A stretch of 64,000 nt of DNA from Glandiceps talaboti (taxonomy: Eukaryota; Hemichordata; Enteropneusta; Spengelidae): positions 7,266,001-7,330,000 of the forward strand of contig NC_135549.1 in assembly GCF_964340395.1 (NCBI RefSeq). Reading direction: 5' to 3'. The notes under the pieces are model-generated. The model did no database searches. It was not told the origin of the DNA and saw only the letters and a program-made list of their open reading frames with translations. Of the stretch, positions 50,533 through 64,000 are shown in pieces. Each line of letters begins with the position of its first letter. Position 1 is the first letter of the stretch. Made by a program: the position numbers and the translations under genes.

Positions 50533-53500
50533 CTGAAAGACGAGGACAGATATTAAGTACGCTTATGAAGATAAAGTCTGAGGTTAATAGATATAGAAGT
50601 GGATTTAATTGTTAGTTTTGCACGCATTGTCATTGAGTCCAACATAAAAGTACATTGTGAAAGTAAGTATACTAGGCTGTGAGTGTTCAAGGTTTAAATT
50701 CCAGCTGACACATATTGTAGTATCCAACACATAATGACAGTAATCTTGTCATAGCACTTACAAATACAAGCCAAAAGTCAGGGCTGTTCGAATGCACGTA
50801 TTGTGTACATTAGGCTGGAGTAAACAAACAGGGTAGTGATATTTACAGATTACTCACAAGAAAACCTAGTTCGGATCAGTAACACATATAAAAAGCTATG
50901 TCTTAATAAGGGTACGTGTACCTATGTCGTTGTTACTTTGCTGTAAAACAATAGTTACCTGATATATTATTCCACATTTAAGGAGAATGCCACTCCAGGA
51001 CTAAATAGAGGCATTTTCATTAAGTGTTGGTTCTAATTCTTGAGAGGCATTACATGATTTAACATCATTTACAATTAGTTGGAATTTCAAAAGAACATCA
51101 AGTTGATCTTGTGCCCTTTTGGGTATCTTTGCTGTAGAACATTGCATCATGGGAGTTAGTAGAAATAATATATTCAAGTTGCGCAATGAGATTCTGTACA
51201 CTCAAGGGTATAGACACTCCAAGCTTATGAATACTCAATTTGTGAAGACTTCCATGATGCAATATCCCATAGTAAAGATACAGTACTACCCTATATAAAG
51301 GCACAAGATCAACTTGCTGTTCTCTGAAATTGCAAGTAATTGTAGGTGAAGTAAAATCATGTAATGACTCTCCAGAATAAAAACCAACACATATGAAAAT
51401 GGCTCTATTTCCTGGAGTGGCATTCCCCTTTAATACCTGAACTTTATGTAGTAAAAGAGGGGCATTTACCTGAACTGTTTGAGTGATTGCTCAATGGTTG
51501 CTGGATCAAGGTGTTTCATGTACTGTGGCAATGTGTTGATGCAGACAGTAGAATATTCCGTCATTCCCATGGTCATGATTTCAAGTATGTTTTCAATACC
51601 AATACCACCAACACAGTCTTGTGTGCCTTCTGCTGTTTCAACAGGTACTGTTCTGTGTGGAGTCTGTCTTTTTTTTATTGCAAGGATTTGTGTATGAACG
51701 TCTACTAGTGAGGAAGCCATTTTGGATACCTTGAATGTGGTTAAATTTGTTGCCTGTCTTATTGGTTGAATGTTTGTGAAATCATCAAGTAGATGAATCA
51801 CTAGATGTCTTTCCTGTAAAGAAAGATAATAATTTTGACATCAAAACTGAGTTTATCACAACTATAAATAAGTCCAGTGAAAAGTGCAACTTTGACAATA
51901 GTCTTTCACACTGGTACTCGCGTCATGGATTCTGTCATGGTCTAGAATAACTTTATCCCTTTCAGGAGAATTAGCGAAACTCACAAGGAGTCATGGCTAT
52001 AGTAACAATTATTTTATTTTTGTAATTGGTTTGTCTGTTGATTTAGAGATCACATTTATTTGCACCACCCATGAGAAATGTGAGGCTGAACATAAGTTAT
52101 TGTGTAGTATGTGATGAAGAATAATGTAACTGCACATGAATTGCTAAAGTTCTGCTAAAATCATTCTGTTAAAATGATAACAATATGAAAGTATATTTGT
52201 ATTATTTCTTTCTGTCTACAAATGAATGAAATATACACTGAACTTTACCTTTCTTGCTCTTAATAGTAGAGAAGAAACAAGTGGAGTATTATCTCTGGCT
52301 GTTTTAGATCTATGTAGCGTTATAGTGTTTGGTGCAGCACTGAATCCTAGTATTGGACCAGCCATTAGACTATCATAAGATACACCATGTTGCATAAGAT
52401 TCAGGCCACAGTCCTTCTGTAGTTGATTTGTTTTCTGTGATCTGCATGAAGGAGGACAATTATTCAGTTACTTTATATATAGACCGGTCTTGTAGTTGTA
52501 GTGAAATGTGTCACATATGATGATTATTGCCTACAAAGTGAAACACACTCGTTCATTACTCAATCCTGGTATTTAGATATAATATTTGAAAGATTTGATG
52601 ACATAATTGTTGGTACATATCAACAAAATCTGAGGAAATCCCTGTCATTACATGCACAACACATAAGTTGGATGGTTGTTGAAAAGTGACACATATCATG
52701 GCTACATGAATCGTTGTAAACACTATACTTGATTAGTTTTGCCATGGTTTTATGTAAATTATTATGCATTACTAAAAGTAAATACTGTATAAACTCAGCC
52801 TGTGAATTACTGGAAAATAGTAGCTGGAGAGATATTAACAGTTACATAATGCTTAATTTTCTATCAACTTCAACAATGGAAGATGACAGTATGAATAAGT
52901 TATCTAACACCAAAGAGATATACATGTACCACATACAGTTCAGACTTAAGAACATCCAAGAGAAGACGTAATTGTAGCACGTAATTTACCTCATATATGC
53001 TAGAATGTGGAGTGCCGCTGTTGCTTTTTGTTCTATGACATCTGACCTATCATAAGATAATCTTGGATCATCTCTGGAAAGTGCAGATACCATAAGATCA
53101 AACAAGCCAGGACACTTTTCATCACAGAATTGTTTCATCTGGTTTGGACTGTAAAGTTTCTCCTCGGGTTTGTTTTTTTGGTGTCGGAATAATTCTTTCT
53201 GAAAAGTTGCCAGCAGTTGTGGAAAACATGTAGGTGGTTCTGAAAAGAAAAAAGACTGTCAGAGCAGAGGTAGATTATGAAGAAGTTTTACTTGTATTTT
53301 TTTATTCCAAGAGAAACTCTCTCTCACCAGCTTGAACATTGATATTATTCCACATATCCCATAATAGATACATGTAGTTAGCCTAAGAGGTAAAAAAATA
53401 GCTTACCAATATCAGGACATTGAGACATCATTCTCTGTATTTTGTTCCAGTAGTCTAATGTTATTTCAACACCCCCTTGTGCTGACTTGTCCATATGCTT

Positions 53501-55248
53501 GTGTTCCTAAAAAAGATATTTCCAAAAACTTACATGGATATATATCTGCATTTATATTTACAGGTAATTGCTGGATGTTCAGTGATATTACAATACTAGT
53601 GGCACAGCCATATTCAATCATCAGCTGAAAAATGTCTGGAACTCCTACATGTAATTCTACATAGAAGTCAGGAACAACTAACATGTGAAGAGATTTATTC
53701 CTTGCATTCATAATATTGACTTTGGACATAAATTAAATGTGGTCAATCACAGAAACTACCAGAAATATGTATTTCGTACAATAACAAGAATATGCAGATA
53801 TACAGATCTGTTCACTGATTTGTGTTTTTCTACACCATTAAATTACCGTTAGCAAAGACTGATCTATGTACATAGTTAAATGACCATGCATATCAATGCT
53901 GTTAAATCAAGAGAAGTACTCTGTGTGTTTTAATAAACATTGAGGACAATCTAGTCAGTTACATGTTTTTGTTGTGTTGTTTTTCTTAACTTAATTTTAT
54001 TATGCTAGCAAACACAAACTTTTATTAAAAGTACACTGTACTCGTCCATTGAGAAACTTCAGTGCCACAATCTCAAACATTATATTACTTAAGTATTTTA
54101 AAACAGTTTGATATACTGCCAAAACCAATATGCTAGCAAACAATGTTGACCAACATGTATATATTGATACATACATACATTGTTAAAAACTCAGGAGTTC
54201 AGTATGCAAATGTATAGGAAAAAGTCTTGAATAATCATTTCAATAACAGTCTGGATTTGCAACAAATCAACCAGTCATCTGCAATGACATACTGCAACCA
54301 GTAATGCATATTCTAGGATTGTTTTGCAACATACATAACCTCTTTGTTGTAAGAATACATATTGAAAAAAAAATGGGCAACATGTTTCAGTTGACTGTAG
54401 TTTGATATGCTTTGTGGCAAATGAAATTGTGAGAGCACTGATTTACAACCAACATATAAAAAAAATGTAAATAATGAGAAAATGACAAGGTTGGCAGAAA
54501 TATGTCTAGTTTGGTGAGATAGAAGCGAGATTCAGTTTTTGAATAATATGACTAATATAACCACAGGTCATTTCATTAGTGCTGTTGTTCATTACTCTAG
54601 TAAATATATTCTTCAGATATAAAGGGACATGCAACAACAACTGCACTTGCAGGTCAAACCCTTTTTACCAGTACATATATACCAACAAATTGAACAAAGT
54701 AAAGTATAACAACTTTTACACAATGAGTTATAAAATAGATTTACCACATTGTATTATTTCATTTCATGATTGCATCAATAAAGATCATAATTATATGTCT
54801 AATTGTTCATTCAGTCAATTTTGGGAAAATGTCGTCAGAGACCAACTGTATCAAATTCACATTGAAGTTTACTTCAACTTACCTTTGAATCTGACTTTTT
54901 CTTCTGAGAAGTTTTTGGTCCAATTATTTCTTCAATTTTTTTGTAACAATTGGTACAAATGTATGAACCACGTCGATAGCTATGGTTGTTATGACCAAGT
55001 TCATCAAAAACTGAGTGATACTTCAATGGTAGTTGTACATAACTACGTGAATGGAATCCTAGTGTTTTGGGGCTTGAACAAAATCTCAGACGGACTGCTG
55101 CCATGTAATGGTTTTTGCAGAGATATTCTCCACAAGTGACGTTTGCATTTCGAGCGATAATCCCGCTTGACACTTCCAGCAAACTTCCACCACATAATCT
55201 ACCATCAGAAGTTCTGGTTCGGGGGGCATGGGCGCAAACAAACGTCAT
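48282..55248 (-). CDS. Large six-exon protein: Cys/His-rich N-terminus, transposase-like core, RING-H2, zinc knuckle, cysteine-protease-like C-terminus
   Basis: Exons are 54883-55248, 53407-53506, 52990-53239, 52249-52441, 51470-51813 and 48282-50532. All introns are GT-AG and frames join to 1167 aa. Residues 1-122 hold clustered Cys/His (C5, H7, C19, C39, C44, H47, C57, C98, C101). Residues about 145-780 look like large lineage-expanded invertebrate proteins of transposase ancestry (PGDW at 476-479, GPFHVSLNLHDDHVKL after it); DUF6589-like is a guess. Residues 782-818 fit a RING-H2 finger (C-x4-C-x11-C-x-H-x2-H-x2-C-x7-C-x2-C). A low-complexity Gln/His/Thr linker follows, then a knuckle at 914-932 (C-x2-C-x4-H-x9-C). 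The C-terminal 180 residues contain GSNACS (Cys989) and FDSHIHG (Asp1119, His1121), a papain-fold-like pattern. Function is unknown. Intact frames and introns suggest a cellular or domesticated gene. A start 156 nt upstream (55404) is also open. Confidence 0.85.
50978..51433. mobile_element. Foldback MITE flanked by TTAA, in intron 5 of the RING/protease-like gene
   Basis: The two ends are long inverted repeats: the left end begins GGAGAATGCCACTCCAGG and the right end, reverse-complemented, begins GGGGAATGCCACTCCAGG. Similarity continues inward for about 170 bp on each side, through matching blocks such as CATTACATGATTT, CAAGTTGATCTTGTGCC and ATTGCATCATGG. Both outer edges are TTAA (50978-50981 and 51430-51433), the target-site duplication typical of piggyBac and Kolobok families. 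There is no coding capacity. Confidence 0.8.
51470..51813 (-). CDS. Exon 5 of the RING/protease-like gene
   Basis: 344 nt with a CTTTACAG acceptor, encoding ERHLVIHLLDDFTNIQP... to IEQSLKQF. It ends at phase 2 before GTAAAT. The following 937-nt intron contains a foldback MITE. Confidence 0.85.
52249..52441 (-). CDS. Exon 4 of the RING/protease-like gene
   Basis: 193 nt with a CATGCAG acceptor and GTAAAG donor, encoding SQKTNQLQKDCGLNLMQHG...LRARK. It completes the split Arg codon from exon 3 and ends at phase 0. Confidence 0.8.
52990..53239 (-). CDS. Exon 3 of the RING/protease-like gene
   Basis: The acceptor TTTTCTTTTCAG and donor GTAAAT bound 250 nt of open frame that includes KCPGLFDLMVSALSRDD and KATAALHILAYM. 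It enters at phase 1 and leaves at phase 2. The intron to exon 2 is only 167 nt. Confidence 0.8.
53407..53506 (-). CDS. Exon 2 of the RING/protease-like gene
   Basis: A 100-nt exon encoding EHKHMDKSAQGGVEITLDYW...MMSQCPDI. The acceptor is CTTTTTTTAG, the donor GTAAGC. It enters at phase 0 and leaves at phase 1, matching both neighbours. It is too short to stand out as an ORF and is supported by frame continuity and splice sites. Confidence 0.75.
54883..55248 (-). CDS. Exon 1 of the RING/protease-like gene
   Basis: Encodes MTFVCAHAPRT... to KKKSDSK and ends at phase 0 before GTAAGT. It is Cys/His-rich with a final CTNC pair, so it is probably a zinc-binding N-terminus. The ATG at 55248 is preferred because it lies just ahead of the first cysteines. 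An in-frame ATG at 55404 would add 52 residues with no clear domain. Confidence 0.75.
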
Positions 55249-55404
55249 TTTTATGCTAACAGTGACAACCACCTGTTGACAGTACAGAATGGCACCTGGC
55301 AGACGATACTTACAATTTGAAGTTTGGCGGGTGATTTGTCGTCGTCTGTGTTTGACAGGTGGGAGGGGCCAAATAAAATAAACTGACGTCAAAAAGAATG
55401 ACAT

Positions 55405-57296
55405 TCGTAAATGATACTCGTGTAACTTTTATTTTTTTTTATTTGTTGACATTATCAATACCTCCGGTCAGAAATCTAGGCCGAAGTGAAATGACGTTGA
55501 CGGGGAATACCTTTATTGTTATGCAGATTGAGACAAGTCTCCCATACTAATATATTAGACCAAGATAAAAAGCATACATTGTATCTATGGTAGTACAACA
55601 CTACACTAGGGCCGGCTATAGCTATCCGGATACAGCTTACAAGTTACCCCAGTGCACAGTTAACTTTACAGGTGTTCTACGTATTGAAACCCCATGTCAA
55701 GCCATCTTTCGAAAGAGAAGTTCAGTGTTGTCACATGGACGGATATTTTGTCACAAAAAGTATGTTAAATTAGAGTTGGAATCCGATGTAACGGAGGTTT
55801 TTCGCGATCTAACGCACAGCCGTTCAAAATTGTGGTAGGGGTTAAAAATTTGATACAATTTTGGTATTCATATTCAAATTAGTGAGTCTTTTGGGGTCAT
55901 ATTTATTTATACGTAAGGTCAATGAATTCTCCTCTGGAGGTCAAACTTTTCTGACTCGGAAAGTCTTCGGTATATGCATTATTTACGGCGAAACTTTCAG
56001 ATAAAAAATCCCCGTAATTTTAATGCAAGGAGATATGAGAGAATTTACCCTGGAAATTAGAGAACATGTTGAATTTTTGCGCGAAAATCGAACTGAGAAT
56101 ACATGTTCGCGCATGCGTATACGTTTTGAAGCGTTGCTCCGTTTTCGAATGAAACACACTTTCATTTCATCTCAGTTTAATCACGTAATGAATCTTTTAT
56201 GTATTAATTTTAAAGATAATTACAGAACCGTCCAACAATATTATATAACAGATGATAATAAAAATATCAAAAGGCGATAAGAAATTCGTCACGGTGCAGG
56301 TGAGGTGCGTAAATTGACTAGATATCCGGGCTACTAGCCTGTTCTAACATTACATTGCAAGTACATAAATGCACACCTTTATCATACATGTATGCACTGA
56401 GGCGTGGAGGCGAAGATTCGAACTTGACCTCTAACTCCCAACTCACGTTTATAAAGACAAATGAATCTGGCGTCACAAAGTACTTTAAATCTAACATATT
56501 TTTGACACGAGTTAGCATCCTGAAAATGGACAAAGCAATGTCAATTTATGGTATTTTACTGTGAATGAGGTACAACATACTGTATTTGCCAGCCTGTGGT
56601 ATAGTGCAAACCAGGCCTAATTTTAACGTGTAATCGCTAGGGAGGCCTGCAGCTGTCGAAGAGCTTACATATAATTTGTTTTTAGACTTCCACAATTCAC
56701 ATAACAGACCTACCCGTACTTTTCTTTTTAAATGTGTACTTTGTCGTTTATTACTATTCTATTAAACAATCCATTTTTTAATTGCAAGTTTATCGTTTTC
56801 CGTAAGGGAATTGTATTTTTTAATATGTGTACATAATTAATAGTACAGAAATTGCAAGGATCTTTCATAAATCTTCTGGGGTTTTTTGAATGCTAAAAAA
56901 CATAGGCGAGATTTTATAAAAATGAAATAGAATGTTGTGTAAACTTATATCGCTGCAGCGTGCTAGAACGCATTCCATTTAAAACATGGAATATACAGGT
57001 TGTAGAAACCATACAGTGACCTCATGCTAATGTACCTCTGTGTCAACTGAATGGAATTTCGACTACGACTACAACTATGATATGACCCATAATGATATCC
57101 AACTCGTTTATCATTTCATAAATTTAACTCCCTACCTAATCTAGGAGGGATTAGAGTTCTCTTGGAATAACTCCACTAGTGAGATGGCATTGACGCCATT
57201 CAGAATTGTTACTATGGAAGTGTTATTTCCAATTGAGTAATTTTTAATTACTATGACTGGGTTTGGCGATACAGAATGAAAGTACAGTTCTGTTAC
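55405..57296. other. Upstream flank of the RING/protease-like gene, no gene seen
   Basis: Probably includes the promoter of the minus-strand gene. No recognisable core promoter or coding segment. Confidence 0.5.
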
Positions 57297-57427
57297 CTAT
57301 CATTGCTCTAATCAAACGACGATCACAATTCATATTCCAGTGCTCACACTCCATCTCATCCGTTACTCTGACAACTTCGGTTATCTCTCGCCGACTTGTA
57401 ATACGTTTTATGTAATCCATAACAGGT
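57297..57427 (-). CDS. Weak candidate exon
   Basis: 131 nt fully open between TTTCAG and GTAACA, encoding PVMDYIKRITSRREITEVVR and a Cys/Trp-containing tail. No family is recognised, and its phase does not match the candidates at 60-61 kb directly, so linking exons would be needed. Could be chance. Confidence 0.25.
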
Positions 57428-59802
<2,375 letters not shown>

Positions 59803-60465
59803 TAGTTCCTTGTACCCAACTATATAACGTATTGCAAACCCTATTTTGCCTCCAAATAATGTAAAATCTTGCCCGTTTCTCTAAGGTCCAGGTGTATTAA
59901 ATTTTCCTAAGCTTCTTTTAATTTTCAGCCGTACGGCTTCCATTTGTGCCACCAGTTTGTTTCCCCGCAGCGCTTGGTATCAAATGTTAACGAACGATTT
60001 TCCCAGAAGTCCTTACTTGTCAATTGACGAGGCGCCGTTGCGTCTGTGGCCCGCAATCTACTTTACAAAGGGCCAGAAACCCTTTGCATTGTGTGTGCAT
60101 ATAAACATGAACACGGGGCATCCAATGCCTCGGGTTCATTATACCATATTAAGGTCTATTAACATCCTCACATCGCTTCTTCAGTTTTCATGAATATTTT
60201 GAATAACTTACAATTATCCTGCATTAGGGGATGGCAATGGTTGCCATAGCGATTCGATGAAGATATGATTCTCAATTTGGTATCCGCTTACGAGTCTTGC
60301 AGAACTGATTTTCATTCAAGGTGATTCATTTGTGTTCGTTCTCGTCTCCTATACGACCTACGTCTTCGAGAACATCGAATTCAGTGACGGATTCGATATA
60401 TCACTGAATTTAGTTCATTACTCTCATGTCATAACAGAATTATGATTCATGGTACGCGGTCTTAC

Positions 60466-60666
60466 GTGACATTAAACCCCGCATCATAAAATATAGAATT
60501 ATAGTCCCACCAGACTGGAAAATACACAGAGACGTCCCCAAGACTTTATCGTAACTGAGGTCGACCGGTAACTGCCCCTGCTCGCCTAACAAAACACGAA
60601 TCTCCGAGGGAGTTGTCGTGAGGGATACGAATCCCACGAAGTATACATCACTTACATCAGCTTTGT
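60466..60666 (-). CDS. Candidate orphan exon (phase 1-1)
   Basis: 201 nt between a TTTTCTAG acceptor and a GTAAGA donor, encoding DKADVSDVYFVGFVSLTTTP, then RVLLGEQGQLPVDLSYDKVL and GTSLCIFQSGGTIILYF. It enters and leaves at phase 1, like its upstream partner, which is common for shuffled extracellular domains. Function not recognised. The rest of the gene was not found. Confidence 0.45.
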
Positions 60667-61148
60667 CTAGAAAAGAATGCTCACTAGACCCAAACAAGAT
60701 AAATTGGCAGACTAAAACCCAGTATTAATTCATACGAGAGAATCATGACTCCTTCATAAACTATAATATATGTTGTAGTTTTTAGACCATACATCAATGA
60801 GTTTGGATATAACCCTGTCAAGATTATCATAGAAGAAGACGATAGAAGATACACTGTCAGTGTGTAGTAAAATATAAACCACAATATTATACCTTTTTTT
60901 CAAATATACACACCAGTGAAAAGTGGTATAACCGGTGCAGTTCCATGATATGTGTACCTTCATTGCCTTTTCCAAGCAGTAGATAGATGACTTTAGTTCA
61001 CATCCAAACTTTCACAAGATGTGTCATGCTATATAACCCACCACGCACTCGCCCTTCTCATTGCGCGAGCTCTTCTTTAACATTCGATTTCGTGTCGTCT
61101 ACTGAAGCCCCCAAAAACCTGTAGTAGATAGACAAGAATGGGACATAC

Positions 61149-61280
61149 CAATATATACAAATATCCCATGTAGTGCGAACACTGAGGTACCTAACCGCTG
61201 GTATGTCGAACCACCGTTTATGTATTTCCACCCTGCATGGTTATACGTTTTGACCATTGCATCCATCCATACAGTGCAAA
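61149..61280 (-). CDS. Candidate orphan exon (phase 1-1)
   Basis: 132 nt between a GGTTCAG acceptor and a GTATGT donor. It encodes CTVWMDAMVKTYNHAGWKYI then NGGSTYQRLGTSVFALHGIF. The residue pattern looks protein-like (alternating hydrophobics, Gly-Gly turn) but I cannot assign a family; a beta-rich extracellular module is possible. It joins in frame to the candidate at 60466-60666. Confidence 0.45.
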
Positions 61281-61635
61281 CTGAACCACGATAAGCTTTC
61301 AAAAAAACCACGTTTGCTGGACAAATATTATATATCAGACCACTCTATGGTAGCCCGAGATTATATGCATACATTGTAATGGCACGCACGATGCCATAAT
61401 CGATCTGATGACATCTTAAATTTACAGAGCAGGTGAACGCAATCAGAACAGTGTGGATAGGAATGCCATGGGCGTATTACGAAGTAGTAGCTTCATTAAT
61501 GTAACCATGCCAATAGTACAGTACCAACCACTATAATGAATCGTGAGTTGCTTTCGGAAGTTGTCCTTTTTTTCGTCATTTTGAACATGTCGTTCTGTAA
61601 TTCAAGTTGTGATCGGCTATCTAACAGCATTTCTA

Positions 61636-61680
61636 CAATGCAGTAGTGTAGTGTAGTGTAATGTAATGTAATGTAATGTT
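61636..61680. repeat. Pentanucleotide (TGTAG/TGTAA)n repeat
   Basis: Several AGTGT units grade into AATGT units. Confidence 0.85.
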
Positions 61681-62860
61681 ATAAATATAATCGTTGTCTA
61701 CGTCAGAAGTAACCGATAATATCATGTCGTCTGTGCATTCACATCCCACACGTAGCCAAACATTGCTGCCTGTTGATGCCGTATCTCGGCCGTCACTTTA
61801 CGTCACCCGTTGGTGTTGACAAACTTTGGCGTACCTCAACTGAACTGCCAAAGCGCACATTAACAGCCACCATTAGTGTTTCCACTGGCGTTTGTTTAAA
61901 CATGTAAAAGCTTTACTGGGTTGATAATGTCAGTCTAGAGATGAGAGATAATGTTAATGCTCTTATCAGATAAAATCATTGTACACTATGTCATAAAACT
62001 CATAAAGAAATATTAGAATAACCTGGAGCAAAGTTAGCAGGTAATATGAAAACAAAAGCTGAAGAGTATCGCAATCTGCGTTATTAATCGCAACGCACGC
62101 TGCCTCAATGTTTTTGGTAAAGAATGATCGTCGGGATAGGCTCACTAATCATGTATGTCTGTTTGAGCAGAACACATCTCGAGATATGGACACAGACTAA
62201 TGAATGCCAATGTTTAAGATTACCATCAACTATTACCGTACAGTTTTGTGCCATTTTATGACAGATTATCACATCCTGAAAAATTGAACATTTCCATTTT
62301 TTATCAGTTTGGAAACTATTATGGGATGTTTAGAGGTGATGGAAATGCTAGGGTGTCATATATAACACGTCTAGTACTCGTCTTCGCGGAAATAGTTGGT
62401 CAGACTTATTTTGACTTGAAAGTATGACAGTTAGCGGAACGTGAGCCATCTTGGGGGACATGCACCAACGTAATACACTGTTTTGATCCAAATATTATAT
62501 ATATTATTTACATAAAACTTGCAGTGTCGTATTTGTGGTGTCATGTCAGTGACAATGACAGTAAGCGTGTACCATAAAATGAGTAAAACACTTCACATAT
62601 CGTTGGAGGGTTTATGAACATGATAAATGTGCGTTTCTCTACAGGCCTACAGTCAATGGTGCACCCAATACATATAATTATGTTACCTAATCATCAATTT
62701 GGTTTGCCAAACAGCTAGACTATAGATCAGATGGTTTCAAGTGGTGGCGACGTAGGACTCAGTGACTATTATAACATATATCAATTTTCATATGATATAA
62801 AAATAACCGAGTAAAATGTTCAAATCTGGTCCATGTTCCTTAAAATGTTAGCTATTGCAC
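61681..62860. other. No gene seen
   Basis: AT-rich sequence between the pentanucleotide repeat and the minisatellite. No coding or structural signal. Confidence 0.55.
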
Positions 62861-63051
62861 CACCTCCATCCCCACCCCATCCCCCACCTCCATCCCCACC
62901 CCATCCCCCACCTCCATCCCCACCCCATCCCCCACCTCCATCCCCACCCCATCCCCCACCTCCATCCCCACCCCATCCCCCACCCCATCCCACCTCCATC
63001 CCCACCTCCATCCCTACCTTCATCCCCCACCTCCATCCCCACCCCATCCCC
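62861..63051. repeat. 24-bp C-rich minisatellite
   Basis: Five near-identical copies of a unit that starts CACCTCCATCCCCACCCCAT, followed by about 70 bp of degenerate copies. The unit length is a multiple of three, so both strands stay open as artificial Pro/His or Gly/Trp repeats. Confidence 0.95.
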
Positions 63052-64000
63052 GTTTTCGGAACGTGGTGATGGCTTTTTCTTTTCACTTCATTTCCATCTT
63101 TTACTAAATCCGAATTTATTTATATTCCATTTTGACCTTTCGTCTGAATAAATGAAACTTTCCGAATGGGGTTGTCACGTCAAAGTCACCATGGTCATTG
63201 TACCCAAACCAACAGGGCCTAGGGGACGTTGCAAGCTGGATTCCCAAAGGCTTATGTGATATACTATGTGTTACATACTAGTAATTCGTTCACTCAACTG
63301 AATACCTAGATACCAAACAAAGTCGTACAGATGGTGATGGAAGGCCCATTGCGTGTGGCAGCACTGTCTATCAGCACCATACACCTGGCAATTAGCAGGC
63401 GGAGGTATAGGTTGGCGAATTTGTCAGTTGTAAACAAAAATTACATTACATTTCACCTCAGACCACATCTCAATTAGTTCGATCGGATTTCTCCTACAAC
63501 CATCTTTTACATTTTATGTATTTCTTAATAGAGCAGTGCTATAGTGATTTCAAAGTGTCGTTGAAAATATTTAGATTCAAACAATTTTCAGTGTCACCTG
63601 TTTACTTCTATCGTGCGTCTTACTTTCCACTGTTTTATCCAGTAAACATCAAATTATCATTTTGGGCCAGCTTCATAACGTTTTCTTTGTGTTTTGAGAC
63701 AAAACATCCATGATGTAATTTATATAGTAACCACGGTGGATTATAGCCACCACTAAATACCCATGGCATAGATTCTGTGTCAAGAAGAGATCGTCTCGTC
63801 AACACACAATTCATCATCATATGAACATTTTTTTTCCTATCTGCTGACTGGCGTCCTGTTTCAAACGACCTTGTTACAAAATACTGCGAATAAGCCATAT
63901 CTATTTCAAACAATTCCATATTCAATATTTTGACCTAAATACAATTGTTGGGTGTCTTTTTACTTCTGAGTGTTTAAAATTACGAACACCAGCAAAGAAA
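63052..64000. other. No convincing gene; one open minus-strand frame
   Basis: The minus-strand frame 63635-63925 (96 codons, includes DTESMPWVFSGGYNPPWLLY) has a possible acceptor (TTCGCAG) but no good donor and no known family. It could be an upstream exon of the orphan exons at 60-61 kb. Confidence 0.3.

Noticed and set aside
54579-55139. Plus-strand 186-codon frame
   Set aside because: It lies antisense to exon 1 of the RING/protease-like gene and reads as low-quality sequence; the minus strand explains the region.
62820-63151. Pro/His-rich and Gly/Trp-rich frames
   Set aside because: They come from the 24-bp minisatellite, whose period keeps all frames open.

Overview
The window is AT-rich animal nuclear DNA. 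It holds split genes with GT-AG introns, long gene-poor stretches, large microsatellites, foldback elements and decayed LINEs. The two recognisable gene families are both metazoan: a Wnt5 ligand and an FBXL14-type F-box/LRR protein. The repeat landscape and the large RING/protease protein suggest a marine invertebrate such as a hemichordate, lophotrochozoan or similar. I cannot name the species from sequence alone.

Layout. 1-13 kb: no convincing gene. It holds microsatellites (GT, CTGT/ATGT, GTT, GTAT, TA, ACTC, CA) and four hairpin structures, one of them a 73-nt near-perfect palindrome between two TA tracts. 13.19-24.60 kb, minus strand: a complete four-exon Wnt5 gene (362 aa, 24 cysteines) with a long third intron. 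24.7-29.7 kb: gene-free. 29.7-32 kb: two decayed LINE fragments, both minus strand. 32-37.7 kb: gene-free. 37.76-38.95 kb, plus strand: an intact single-exon Fbxl14 gene. 44.8-45.6 kb: the second copy of a TIR element whose first copy lies in Wnt5 intron 3. 48.28-55.25 kb, minus strand: a six-exon gene whose reading frames join cleanly into 1167 aa. It has an N-terminal Cys/His-rich region, a transposase-like middle, a RING-H2 finger, a zinc knuckle and a C-terminal cysteine-protease-like domain with a Cys...Asp-x-His pattern. Its fifth intron carries a roughly 450-bp foldback MITE flanked by TTAA. 57-61.3 kb, minus strand: a few orphan candidate exons, two of them symmetric phase-1 exons that join in frame. 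62.86-63.05 kb: a 24-bp C-rich minisatellite.

How the genes relate. Wnt5 (minus) and Fbxl14 (plus) are divergently transcribed, about 13 kb apart. From general knowledge, human FBXL14 and WNT5B are neighbours on 12p13, so this pairing looks like retained ancestral linkage. Wnt5 is a secreted non-canonical Wnt ligand. Fbxl14 is a substrate receptor of an SCF ubiquitin ligase. The 1167-aa protein joins a ubiquitin-ligase-type RING with a deubiquitinase-like domain and is the most unusual gene here.

Exon boundaries were read by eye from splice consensus, frame continuity and family similarity. No search or alignment was run.
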